Source: JAWLGW01 sp964569055 (GTDB lineage: Bacteria; Planctomycetota; J058). From it: a DNA stretch of 17,115 bases. Where the stretch lies: positions 1 through 17,115 of the forward strand of contig CAZMSZ010000141.1 in NCBI GenBank assembly GCA_964569055.1, given 5' to 3'. This document shows positions 5,736 through 13,252 of the stretch, piece after piece. The position numbers and the translations under genes were made by a program. The number at the start of each line of letters is the position of its first letter. Within the stretch, counting starts at the first letter, position 1. Under the pieces are notes generated by a model. The model saw only the letters and a program-made list of their open reading frames with translations, was not told the DNA's origin and ran no database searches.

Positions 5736-6898
5736 GCGCCCGGGGCGCCCTCGCCTTCTCGCCCGGTCCAGCGCACGCCGCGGGGGAGCTTCACGATCGG
5801 GTGCTTGTTGGGCGGGGGCTCGCGGTCGAGGCGCTCGAGCACCGCCTTGACCACCAGCGGCCAGGCGATCGTGGCGTCGGCCGGGACCTCGCACTGGCGG
5901 CCGCCTTGGCTGGGCGGCACGAACTTGCCCCACGAGACGCCCTCGATGTACGTGCAGCCCGACAGGCCGCCCCAGTGGACGGGCTCGGGGCAGATCCGCA
6001 GGGCGTAGGTGAACTTGCGGGTCTTGGGCGTCACGATCCGCTCGCGGTGCACGAGCAGCTCGACGTAGGGGCCCAGCTCCTGCGCCCAGTTGCGCGGCAC
6101 GCCGCCGCCGATCGTGAAGATCCCCACCCGCTCGTAGGCGCACATGCGCGCCACGTAGGTCTCGAGGTCGATGAACGGGTCGTAGCGGAAGGTGGGCAGG
6201 CCCTCGGCCGCGCGGTCGCGGTTGAACAGGGCGAGGTCGAGACCCAGCTCGCAGTCGCTGAAGGCCGGCGCGAACACCGGCACGTCCTTGCGGTAGGCGC
6301 TCTGCAAGATCCCGCGCGCCTGCGGGCGGTGCTCGATCAGCCAGGCGCCGATCCTGTGGTGGAGCTCGCTCGAGCAGAGCACGTGGTCCCCGGGGACGTC
6401 CTGCAGCACGGCGCGCAGGATCGACTCCGCGTCGTCGAGGTTCCGCTCCAGCTCGAGCGTGTCGTAGACCCGGTTGTAGCCGTCGTGGAAGTTCTGCTCG
6501 TCGGTCCGGCGCGGGTCGGCCTTGAAGTGGGTCAGCCCGGCGCCCTCGACCAGCCCGTGGGCCACCAGCGCGCCGGTCGACACGATCGCCTGCACCAGCT
6601 CGCGGTCGAGCAACTCGGTGATCAACAGGCCCATCTTGGCGATCGTCATGGCGCCCGAGATCGTGAGCACCACGCCGCAGCCGGCGTCGCGCGCCATGGC
6701 CTCGAACAGGTCGGCCGCCTCGCCCACCTTCCGCCCGCCGAACGCGGTGTGGGCCATGCCGCGCACCAGCTCGTCGGTCGTGCGGCAGGCGACGAGGTCG
6801 AGCGGCCGGAGCGGGACCAGGCCGTCCTGGTAGCCGTCGTGATACTGCCCCTCGGGGCGGACCTGGTCGGGCTCGGGGTGACCGTGAGCGTGCGCCAT
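5732..6898 (-). CDS. Deoxyhypusine synthase-like protein (bacterial DHS family)
   Basis: 388 aa, near the family's usual length. Diagnostic features: SGAMTIAKMGLLITELLD at 81-98, VSTGALVAHGLVEG at 106-119, IGGGVPRNWAQE at 263-274, and GVSWGKF at 320-326, where Lys325 corresponds to the lysine that carries the aminobutyl intermediate in deoxyhypusine synthase. Known DHS uses NAD and spermidine. Bacteria lack eIF5A, so bacterial relatives probably act on polyamines (for example homospermidine-type chemistry) or an unknown acceptor. The GGGVVKHH region of eukaryotic DHS, with a catalytic His, reads GGGVPRN here, which argues against classical DHS activity. Start ATG 6898 has GAGGAG six bases upstream. 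It follows a terminator and is coupled to M1 by ATGA, so it probably heads the M operon. Cytosolic. Confidence 0.88.
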   Translation of the reverse strand: MAHAHGHPEPDQVRPEGQYHDGYQDGLVPLRPLDLVACRTTDELVRGMAHTAFGGRKVGEAADLFEAMARDAGCGVVLTISGAMTIAKMGLLITELLDRELVQAIVSTGALVAHGLVEGAGLTHFKADPRRTDEQNFHDGYNRVYDTLELERNLDDAESILRAVLQDVPGDHVLCSSELHHRIGAWLIEHRPQARGILQSAYRKDVPVFAPAFSDCELGLDLALFNRDRAAEGLPTFRYDPFIDLETYVARMCAYERVGIFTIGGGVPRNWAQELGPYVELLVHRERIVTPKTRKFTYALRICPEPVHWGGLSGCTYIEGVSWGKFVPPSQGGRQCEVPADATIAWPLVVKAVLERLDREPPPNKHPIVKLPRGVRWTGREGEGAPGA

Positions 6899-6941
6899 GG
6901 ACGGCTCCTCGTGCGGTGGGTGGGGGGAGAAAGATGAGAAA

Positions 6942-6961
6942 CGCCGCCCCGAAGGGCGGCG
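6942..6961 (-). terminator. Rho-independent terminator after the SPFH gene
   Basis: Eight perfect base pairs (CGCCGCCC 6942-6949 with GGGCGGCG 6954-6961). On the minus-strand transcript the loop is UUCG, followed by a U-rich run (TTTCTCATCTTTCTCC) at 6941 downward. It lies 30 bases past the SPFH stop and 44 bases before the DHS-like start, separating the two units. No clear promoter for the DHS-like gene was identified in the short remaining space, so read-through may also feed it. Confidence 0.85.
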
Positions 6962-6990
6962 CTCCGGTGGGTCGAGGCTGGCGAGCGCGC

Positions 6991-8187
6991 TCAGCTCGGG
7001 GGCAGCGGCGGGGGCCCGCCCGCCATGGCTGACGGGAGGGGCGGCGGGCCGACGGGCGCGAACAGCGCCGCCAGCTCGGGGACCTTCTGCGCCGGCGTCC
7101 AGCCGGCCATTCCCTGCGACCACACCAGCGTGTCGGGCGTGAGCTGCCCCTGCTGGGCCAGCCCCCGCAGCGCGCCCGCGTCGAACGGCCCGCGCTGCGC
7201 GCCGCCGAGCGCCACGTGGTAGGTCACCGCCGTCGGGAGCGGAGGCGGCGCGGCGGCGGCTGCCCCCATGGGCGCTCCGCCGGGCATGCCGCCCATGCCC
7301 ATGCCGCCCTGCGGCCCGTACATCGCCTGGGCCATCATGTTGGGCATCATCATGCCCATGCCCAGGCCCATGCCCGCGCCCATGGCGCCGCCCGGCTGGC
7401 CCTTGTTGTTGGCCGCGTCGCGCAGCGCGTTGGCCGCCATGTAGGACATGTAGCCCTGCGAGCCGGGCGCGATCCCCAGCGCGTTCAGCGTGAGCCGCTG
7501 CGCGCCGGCCGAGTCGATCGCCTCCCGCACCGCCGGCGGGAGCGCGATCGAGGACACGATGAAGTCGTAGAGCTCGATCCCGTACTTGGCGAAGTCGTCG
7601 GCGGTGCGCGCCTTGGTGGCGGTCGCCAGCTCGTCGCGCCGCCCCTGGATCTGCAGGACGCTCTTGCCGTCCATGTACTCGCCGACGAGGTCGGAGAAGC
7701 GGGCGCTGACCACGTCCTTGAACCACTTCTCGATGTCGGCCGCGTCCTGCCGCCCCTCGGTCCCGACGACCTCGTTGACGAACACCTGCGGGTTGGTGAC
7801 CCGGACCGAGAACTTGCCGAAGGCGCCGATGTTCACGTAGCCGAAGTCGGCGTCCTTGAGCGTGATCTGGTCCTTGGTCCCCCACTTGAGGTCACGGAAG
7901 GGCTTGAGGCTGACGAAGTAGACCGCCGACTGGAACGGGGCCTGCGAGTAGAACAGGTTGAACGCCTTGGCCAGGAACGGGATGTTCTCGGTCGAGAGCG
8001 TGTGCGCGCCGGCCCGCAGGGTGTCCATGGCGGCGCCGTTGCGGAAGAAGACCGCCGCCTGGCTCTCCTGCACGATCGCGCGGGCGCCGAGCTTGATGTC
8101 GGCCATGCCGTGCTCGGGGACCCGGTGGACGATCTGGCGCCCGCCGCTGCGGTCCTCCCACTTGATGACTTCGAGCTGGAGACCCAT
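6991..8187 (-). CDS. SPFH-domain protein with C-terminal GYF_2 domain
   Basis: 398 aa. Residues about 25-245 form a YdjI-type SPFH/band-7 domain: ADIKLGARAIVQESQAAVFF, NIGAFGKFSVRVTNPQVFVN, then TADDFAKYGIELYDFIVSSI and PAVREAIDSAGAQRLTL. No transmembrane helix is seen, so it probably joins the membrane through partners. A Gly/Met-rich linker (about 262-310) leads to a GYF_2-like domain at 321-376 (TYHVALGGAQRGPFDAGALR, then LVWSQGMAGWTPA) and a proline-rich end with repeated PPPLP motifs, GYF-type ligands that could be self-bound. In Bacillus, YdjI-type proteins work with phage-shock (PspA-type) membrane-stress proteins. It follows the coiled-coil gene by three bases, with AAGGGG ahead of ATG 8187. 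Terminator 6942-6961 ends the unit. Confidence 0.88.
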   Translation of the reverse strand: MGLQLEVIKWEDRSGGRQIVHRVPEHGMADIKLGARAIVQESQAAVFFRNGAAMDTLRAGAHTLSTENIPFLAKAFNLFYSQAPFQSAVYFVSLKPFRDLKWGTKDQITLKDADFGYVNIGAFGKFSVRVTNPQVFVNEVVGTEGRQDAADIEKWFKDVVSARFSDLVGEYMDGKSVLQIQGRRDELATATKARTADDFAKYGIELYDFIVSSIALPPAVREAIDSAGAQRLTLNALGIAPGSQGYMSYMAANALRDAANNKGQPGGAMGAGMGLGMGMMMPNMMAQAMYGPQGGMGMGGMPGGAPMGAAAAAPPPLPTAVTYHVALGGAQRGPFDAGALRGLAQQGQLTPDTLVWSQGMAGWTPAQKVPELAALFAPVGPPPLPSAMAGGPPPLPPS

Positions 8188-8190
8188 CGG

Positions 8191-8703
8191 CTACCCCTTC
8201 CTCAGCAGCTCCTCGCGCTTGGCGAAGAACTGCTCGAGCTTGTCGACCACCTCGATCGCCTCACGCACCGCGGCGAGGCGCGCCGCCTTGTCGCCCGACC
8301 CGAGCTGAGCCACCTTGTGGGCCACCTCCTCGCAGCCCTCGGCCAGGCTGAGGTCGAACTGATAGACCTGCGCGAGCTGCTCCTCGCCCACCTTGACGGT
8401 GTCGAAGATCCCCGAGTAGCCGCGGTCGGCGTAGCGGATCTTGGCGGTGATCGTGTCGATCCGGTTCATGAGCTTCTCGAACGGGGTGATCCCGTCGATG
8501 TCCCCGCTCGAGATCACGTCGTCGAGCGCGCGCTTCACCTTCTGCTTCTGGTCGGAGAGCTTGGTCGCGCAGAACTCGCGCTGCAGCTTGTCGACCTCGC
8601 GCCGCTGCTCCTTCTCCTGATACCCCGAGAAGCCGGGGATCTTCGCGGCGATCCGCTGGATCAGGTTCCGCTGGTCGACCGCCTTCTGGTGCAGGTCCGC
8701 CAT
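8191..8703 (-). CDS. Coiled-coil protein paired with the SPFH gene
   Basis: 170 aa, mostly helical and highly charged, no signal or membrane segment. Notable stretches: IQRIAAKIPGFSGYQEKEQR (15-34), a long heptad-like region 35-65, IDTITAKIRYADRGYSGIFD (82-101), and a C-terminal helix rich in Glu/Lys. From memory, proteins with the IPGYxGYxEKExRR and YAGFFD pattern are often next to YdjI-type SPFH genes; this is recollection, not a search. AGGAGG sits six bases before ATG 8703, and a good promoter lies 40-75 bases upstream. It is first in a two-gene unit with the SPFH gene three bases downstream, so the pair likely forms one membrane-associated complex. Exact role unknown. Confidence 0.8.
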   Translation of the reverse strand: MADLHQKAVDQRNLIQRIAAKIPGFSGYQEKEQRREVDKLQREFCATKLSDQKQKVKRALDDVISSGDIDGITPFEKLMNRIDTITAKIRYADRGYSGIFDTVKVGEEQLAQVYQFDLSLAEGCEEVAHKVAQLGSGDKAARLAAVREAIEVVDKLEQFFAKREELLRKG

Positions 8704-8749
8704 GCTTCCCTCCTCGCGCGCGCGCCCGGGCCATCGCGACGCCGCCGGG

Positions 8750-8778
8750 ATCATACGGAGCGCCGCGCAGAGGGACAA
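8750..8778 (-). promoter_or_regulatory. Sigma70-type promoter for the coiled-coil/SPFH operon
   Basis: Minus strand: -35 TTGTCC at 8778-8773, 17-base spacer, -10 TATGAT at 8755-8750. The predicted start of transcription is near 8743, giving a leader of about 40 bases before ATG 8703. Four of six and five of six matches with ideal spacing make this the best promoter in the window. Confidence 0.65.
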
Positions 8779-8820
8779 GGGCACGACCCGGGCGGCGTGT
8801 CGTCCGCCGCCCTCACGGCG

Positions 8821-8826
8821 TAGAAT
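8821..8826 (+). promoter_or_regulatory. -10 element just upstream of the SIS/PilZ gene
   Basis: TAGAAT lies 8 bases before ATG 8835 in very GC-rich surroundings, and no ribosome site is present between. Transcription starting 6-8 bases past it would give a leaderless or nearly leaderless mRNA. No good -35 was seen. Confidence 0.4.
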
Positions 8827-8834
8827 TTCGCCCG

Positions 8835-10190
8835 ATGCTCGACCTCGACGGCAGCCTCGCTCGATCGCAGGAAGCCGGCCGGCTGCGCGAGCGCGTGCTG
8901 CGCGAGCAGGGGCGCGCGCTGGCCCACGCGGCGCGCCTCCTGGACGACGCCGTCGGCGCCGGGCGCCGGGTCCACGTGCTCGGCGAGGGGCGGTTCGCGC
9001 CGCTCGCGATCTACCTGGCGGAGGTGCTGCACCGCAGCGGCGACGGCCTGATCGCGGCGGCCCCGCTCGGCGAGCGCGCGCGCGGCAAGGACGCGGTGCT
9101 GCGGGCGGTCTCCTGCTTCGTGGCCTCGGGCGACGTGCTGCTGCTCGTCGGCGCCGCCCCCGGCGGGCTGCGGACCGTGGCGGCGGCCCGCGGCAAGCTC
9201 GCCAAGGTGCTCGGCCTGCTCGCCCCGCGCGCGCGCGACGTGCAGGGGAGCTGCGACGCCGCGGTGCTGGTGCCAGGCGAGGACCTCGCGGCGGTGGCCG
9301 AGGTGATCCTGGCGCTCGGGCACGTGCTGGCCGGCGCGCTCGGGCGCGCGGGCGAGGCCGAGGGGCGCGCGCCGACGCTCGTCCCCTTGCCGGCCCCGAC
9401 GTCCCGCTACGCCGAGCCGCCGCGCGCCGCCTCCCCGCCGCCGACGACGCCCTCGATCACCGACCTCGGGGTGATCGACCGCGACACCGGCTCGGCCGAA
9501 GTGCCCCTCGGCGCCGGCCTGGACCACGAGGGCGCCCTGCTCGCGGCCGCCCTCGAGGCCGGCGCGGCCCCGCCCACCGATCCGCGCGGGGTCACGCGCC
9601 GCCAGCGCCCGCCCGCCGACGGCCCGCCCGCCACCGGCCCGCACCTCCGCTTCCGCTGCGGCGGGTGCGAGGAGGTGATCGTGGTCGAGGCGCGCTTCGC
9701 GGGGCGGCGTGGGCGCTGCCCCGCGTGCGCCTGCGAGTTCATGATCCCGCGCCCGGAGACCGACGCGACCGCGACGCAGCGCGCCCCGCTCGTGCCGCGC
9801 GAGCGCGCGACCGGCCGCCACCGCCGCAGCGAGCGCCGGCGCGCCCCGCGGATCAACGTGCGCGACGGGATCGTGCGCGCCGCGCGCGGCGCGTTCCCCG
9901 ACGGGCGCACGTACCACGAGCCGCACACGCTCGACGACCTCTCCCTGACCGGGCTCTCCTGGAGCGGGCGCGACCCCGGGCTGCAGGTCGGCGAGGCCTG
10001 CTACCTCTCGCTCGACGTCCCGGCCTTCCCCCGGCCGGTGCTGGTCCGGGCCGAGGTGCGCCGCGTCACGCGTCGCGGCCCCGACACCTGGGCGGTCGGC
10101 GTGCGGTTCTCCGAGTTCGTCGCCGACGCCGAGGAGCGGATCCAGCGGCTGCTCGATGTCCCGCAGCTCCGCGCGGTGCGCCGGCGCTGA
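8835..10190 (+). CDS. SIS-like / zinc-ribbon / PilZ fusion protein
   Basis: 451 aa. (1) Residues about 25-170 resemble a GmhA-like SIS sugar-phosphate isomerase fold: RRVHVLGEGRFAPLAIYLAE, ASGDVLLLVGAAPGG, LVPGEDLAAVAEVILALGHV. The GNGGSA loop is replaced by GEGRFA; Gln172 and His61 of GmhA appear lost, though the LGH histidine (163) remains, so catalysis is doubtful. (2) 171-270 is a Pro/Ala-rich linker. (3) A zinc ribbon at about 271-306 has Cys275-xx-Cys278 and Cys295-xx-Cys298, a type common in Planctomycetota. (4) PilZ-like domain about 333-440, with RRRAPR at 334-339 and DLSLTG at 368-373, the two c-di-GMP-contact motifs. Likely a cytosolic sensor or adaptor linking a sugar/nucleotide-type ligand to c-di-GMP. 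No signal peptide. Confidence 0.8.
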   Translation: MLDLDGSLARSQEAGRLRERVLREQGRALAHAARLLDDAVGAGRRVHVLGEGRFAPLAIYLAEVLHRSGDGLIAAAPLGERARGKDAVLRAVSCFVASGDVLLLVGAAPGGLRTVAAARGKLAKVLGLLAPRARDVQGSCDAAVLVPGEDLAAVAEVILALGHVLAGALGRAGEAEGRAPTLVPLPAPTSRYAEPPRAASPPPTTPSITDLGVIDRDTGSAEVPLGAGLDHEGALLAAALEAGAAPPTDPRGVTRRQRPPADGPPATGPHLRFRCGGCEEVIVVEARFAGRRGRCPACACEFMIPRPETDATATQRAPLVPRERATGRHRRSERRRAPRINVRDGIVRAARGAFPDGRTYHEPHTLDDLSLTGLSWSGRDPGLQVGEACYLSLDVPAFPRPVLVRAEVRRVTRRGPDTWAVGVRFSEFVADAEERIQRLLDVPQLRAVRRR

Positions 10191-10253
10191 ATCCGCCGAC
10201 TCGCCCGCCCGTCCTCGCACCAGGGCCGGCGGGACGGACCTGGCCCGACGATC

Positions 10254-10259
10254 TATACT
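10254..10259 (+). promoter_or_regulatory. -10 element upstream of the exported protein gene
   Basis: TATACT lies 17 bases before GTG 10276, with GGAGG at 10266-10270 between. This suggests transcription starting near 10266, independent of the SIS/PilZ gene whose stop is 66 bases before it. No clear -35 was found. Confidence 0.45.
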
Positions 10260-10275
10260 CGCCTCGGAGGTCGTC

Positions 10276-11156
10276 GTGCGCCTCGTCGCTCCGTTCGTGC
10301 TGCTCGCCGCCCTGGGGTCCGCGCTGTCGGCGCCGCCCGCCTACGCCGACGACGACGAGGACGAGTCGCCGATCCGGAGCGAGACCGACGCCGAGCGCGC
10401 CACCTGGTTCTCGAGCCGGATGGGCCTGATCGGCATGCAGGACATGGTCGACGCGCGGATCCCCGAGCTGTCGCTGCGCGGCTCGGTGCAGTACGACGCG
10501 CGCTTCACCGACCACGACATCCAGACCGAGATCGAGCTCTCGCGGCAGGGGCAGGAGCACACGCTCACCTTCACAGCCGGGGCCTCCGCGCTCGGGCTGG
10601 TGGACGTCGCGATCCGCGGCCCGTTCGAGTACACGCGCTACGACGACCAGCTCAAGGGGGTCGGCGACGACCCGGCCGGGCAGACCGCGCGCGGCTGGGG
10701 CGACGTGGAGGTCGCGGGCAAGATCGCGATCGGCTTCGGCCCGCTGGTGCTCTCGCCCTACCTGTGGGGCCGGATCCCCAGCGGCGAGCCCGAGGTCCGC
10801 GACCTCGCCCGGTTCGAGTACGGCCTGGCGGGCACGATCACGCTGTTCAACGACTACCTGGCCGTGCACGGCAACGTCGTCGGGCTGCAGGAGTCGGGCG
10901 GCCTGTCCGCCTTCCGCTACCGCCTGGGCGCCTCGTTCGTCGTCTACTCCGAGCCCGACCTGCTGGTGCGGCTCTACGGCTACCAGGACGGGGTGGAGTT
11001 CGAGGGCGAGCCGACCAGCGACCTCGACCTCGAGGTGGGCGCGCAGGCCCTGCTGTTCGACCTGATCACGGTCGAGGTGGGCGGCACGCTCCGCCTCCAC
11101 CACGCCGACCGCGTGGACCGCGCGACCAAGCGCCACCTCCAGCGCGACCTCGGCCT
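10276..11156 (+). CDS. Exported probable beta-barrel (outer-membrane) protein, cut by assembly gap
   Basis: At least 293 aa, running into the Ns. GTG 10276 follows GGAGG by five bases and gives a signal peptide (RLVAPFVLLAALGSALSAPP) with likely cleavage after AYA at 22-24, before an acidic stretch (DDDEDE). The rest is rich in alternating hydrophobic/polar strands and tight turns (VDVAIRGPFEYTRYDDQL, AGKIAIGFGPLVLSPYLWGR, SAFRYRLGASFVVYSEPDLL), typical of outer-membrane barrels such as porin or transporter types; no specific family was recognised. The true stop is not visible and probably lies in or near the gap, because beyond it the minus-strand FHA gene is the coherent reading. The gene stands alone after the SIS/PilZ gene, with its own -10. 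Confidence 0.75.
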
Positions 11157-11256
11157 NNNNNNNNNNNNNNNNNNNNNNNNNNNNNNNNNNNNNNNNNNNN
11201 NNNNNNNNNNNNNNNNNNNNNNNNNNNNNNNNNNNNNNNNNNNNNNNNNNNNNNNN
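11157..11256. other. Assembly gap of exactly 100 Ns
   Basis: An exact 100-N block is a conventional scaffold spacer, so the true distance is unknown. It hides the C-termini of the plus-strand exported protein and the minus-strand FHA protein and any terminator between these convergent genes. Confidence 0.95.
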
Positions 11257-11975
11257 CTTCGCCCGCGCGGCAGGTCGGGCACCCGCATCTCGAGCGTGCT
11301 CTGCCCCTGCTCGGTCGGCCGCCCGCCGTGGAAGCGGAGCGATAGGCCGCCGACGTCGATTCGCGCGCCTTCGGCCAGCCAGGCGCGGTCGCGGAGGGGC
11401 GCGCCGTCCAGCCGCACGGGGGCGCGCTCGGGGTCGATGACGACCAGCTGGAACCCGCCATAGCCGCGCACGATCAGCGCCGCCTTGGGGGGGCCCGGCA
11501 CGAGGAGGTCGACCTCGCTGGCGGCGCCGATCTGGAACAGGTCGCGCTCGAGCCGGAGCGGGGCGCTGGTCCCCTCGCGCAGCAAGAACCCGCGCTCGGG
11601 GGCGCGCCGCTCGCGCTCCTCGGGTCCGCCGCCGGGGCGCACCGCCAGGCTGGCGGCGGCCGTCGCCTCGAAGGCGCTGCTCTCGTCGCTCTGCACCGTG
11701 ACGTGGAACTGGCCCACGCCGAGGGTGTCGCCGCTCTGCAGCGGCGCGGGCTGCTCGAGCCGCGCGCCGTTGAGGTAGGTCCCGTTGTGGCTGCCGAGGT
11801 CCTCGACCCGCCAGCCGCTCGCCGGGTCGTGCACCAGGCGGCAGTGGTAGCGCGACACGCTGCGGTTGTCGATCTGGACCGCGTTGTCGGGGTTGCGCCC
11901 GACGCCGACCACCGGCTGCTCGAGCCGGAACTGTCCGACCGCGTGCCCCTTGAGCGTGACGACCAGCTGGATCAC
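11257..11975 (-). CDS. Double-FHA-domain protein, 3' end in assembly gap
   Basis: 239 residues visible. GTG 11975 overlaps the upstream stop by GTGA. The first FHA domain (about 1-95) has all the phosphothreonine-pocket marks: GR at 26-27, SRYH at 41-44, NGT at 64-66 and NG at 69-70. After a linker rich in Ala, Gly and Glu (96-127), a second, degenerate FHA-like fold (about 129-216) has FQIGAASEVDLL, VRLDGAPLRD and DVGGLSLRFHGG but lacks the SxxH and NGT marks, so it is probably a non-binding structural copy. No membrane segment is seen. FHA domains read phosphothreonine, so a Ser/Thr kinase elsewhere is implied. It is the last visible gene of the 15290-to-gap operon. Confidence 0.85.
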
Positions 11976-12550
11976 TCGCGCTCCGCCGCGGCCCCCGGCG
12001 TCGCGGAGTCGGACGCGGCCTCGTCGGCGGGCGCTTCGGCGGGCGCAGCCGCGCCCTCGGCCGGGGGACCCGGCTCGTCGGGCTTCGGCTCCTCGGCGGG
12101 CGGGGTCTCGGGCTCGGGGCGCGCCGGTCCGGGCGGGGGCGGCGGCTCGTCGGGAACGAACGGCAGCCCCAGCGGGCTGAGCGGCGCGGCGAGCACCGTC
12201 CCCACGAACGTCCCCAGGAACAGGCTGGGGGCCAGGGCCGCCGAGCGGTAGAACTCGCCCTCGTCCCCCTCGGGATACAGCAAGGCGGCGAGGGGCCAGC
12301 TGATCAGGCAGAGCGGGAGGCCCGCCACGAAGCCGATGGCGAGCCCGCCGTGGAACGGGACGCTCGCGACCGGGTTGGGCGCGAAGGCGCTCGAGCCCCA
12401 GGCGAAGAAGTCGGCGGCGGCCACCCCCGTGGCGCGGCAGCCGCCGGGCGCGAGGGAGAGGGCCAGCGCGAGCGCCACCCCGAACGCCGCGCGGGCGCGT
12501 CGGCGCGCGCGTGACCTCGCGCCTTGGCTGGTGCCTGCTCGGGCGCGCAT
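11972..12550 (-). CDS. Putative lipoprotein with two membrane segments and Pro-rich tail
   Basis: 192 aa from ATG 12550, nine bases after the TPR-like gene. A long Arg-rich head (1-21) and a hydrophobic stretch (23-35) end in APGGC with Cys38, an acceptable but not ideal lipobox, followed by hydrophobic segments at about 67-92 (HGGLAIGFVAGLPLCLISWP) and 105-125 (SLFLGTFVGTVLAA). The rest, from about 134, is Pro/Glu/Ala-rich, low-complexity and probably disordered (DEPPPPPGPARPEPET). It is coupled by GTGA to the FHA gene. I do not recognise the family; the lipoprotein prediction plus membrane spans is unusual and a simple inner-membrane protein is possible. No alternative start looked better. 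Confidence 0.65.
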   Translation of the reverse strand: MRARAGTSQGARSRARRRARAAFGVALALALSLAPGGCRATGVAAADFFAWGSSAFAPNPVASVPFHGGLAIGFVAGLPLCLISWPLAALLYPEGDEGEFYRSAALAPSLFLGTFVGTVLAAPLSPLGLPFVPDEPPPPPGPARPEPETPPAEEPKPDEPGPPAEGAAAPAEAPADEAASDSATPGAAAERE

Positions 12551-12559
12551 GGCGCGGCC

Positions 12560-13252
12560 CTACTCGGCGAACCGCTCGATGAGCGCCTTGACCTCGGCCT
12601 CGGGCTGATAGCCGAGGTCGAGCGCCGACTGGAGGTCGTTCTGGGCGGCCAGGCCGTTGCCGAGCTCGCCGTTCCCGACGCCCCGCAGGAAGTACGCCTC
12701 CGCGCTGTCACCTTGCGCGAGCGCCGCGTCGGCGAGGTCGCGGACCTGCTCCCAGTCGTTGTCCTTGGCGGCGGCGCGGGCCTCGGCCAGCAGCTCGCCC
12801 TGGCTCTTCTCGACGTCGACCAGCCCCAGCTCCTCGCGATAGCGCTTGATCCGCGCGCGCAGCTCCGCGCTCGGGTAGGTGGCGAGGTTCTCCTCGGCCA
12901 GGGCCAGCGCACCGGCGAGGTTCTCGCCCTCGCGGAAGTCGAGCTGCTCGATCAACCAGGCGGGCGGCGGGACCTCCTTGGGCTCGGCGATCGTGACGGG
13001 CGCCTTGTCCTCCGTCTCGGGCTCGCCCCGCAGCAGGAAGAACGCCCCGCCGCCGATCGCGGCGAGCACGATCAGGATCACCAGGGGCATGGGCGAGCCG
13101 CCGCCCGCGCCGGGGGTGGGGGCGGTGCGAATGATGTCGAACTCGGGCGGCCTGCCGGGGCTGCCGGGTCCCGGCCGGGCGGCGCCGCGCGAGGAGACGG
13201 GGTCGCCGGCCGGGCCGGAGCTGGGCTTGCGGTCGTCGGGCGTGTCGCTCAT
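12560..13252 (-). CDS. Single-pass membrane protein with TPR-like domain
   Basis: 230 aa. A cytoplasmic-type Pro/Ser/Gly-rich head (1-52) leads into one membrane helix (about 55-74, PLVILIVLAAIGGGAFFLL), a linker (75-98) and a helical region (about 99-228). The end (DWEQVRDLADAALAQGDSAE then AYFLRGVGNGELGNGLAAQN and LQSALDLGY) has TPR-like helix-turn-helix character. With an N-in orientation the helical part would be periplasmic. ATG 13252 overlaps the upstream stop by ATGA. Probably a scaffold for protein contacts in the same assembly as the MshEN-like, FHA and lipoprotein gene products; this is inferred from position. Confidence 0.75.
   Translation of the reverse strand: MSDTPDDRKPSSGPAGDPVSSRGAARPGPGSPGRPPEFDIIRTAPTPGAGGGSPMPLVILIVLAAIGGGAFFLLRGEPETEDKAPVTIAEPKEVPPPAWLIEQLDFREGENLAGALALAEENLATYPSAELRARIKRYREELGLVDVEKSQGELLAEARAAAKDNDWEQVRDLADAALAQGDSAEAYFLRGVGNGELGNGLAAQNDLQSALDLGYQPEAEVKALIERFAE

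Noticed and set aside
7216..8823. Plus-strand 535-codon frame opposite SPFH and the coiled-coil gene
   Set aside because: His/Arg/Val-rich antisense of well-recognised proteins, with no ribosome site.
8751..10220. Minus-strand 489-codon frame opposite the SIS/PilZ gene
   Set aside because: Shadow composition and no domain signal; the plus strand carries recognisable zinc-ribbon and PilZ motifs.
11257..11463. Continuation of the plus-strand exported protein beyond the gap
   Set aside because: The plus frame after the Ns is Arg/Ser-rich and antisense to the second FHA-like domain; the open frame across Ns is an artefact.
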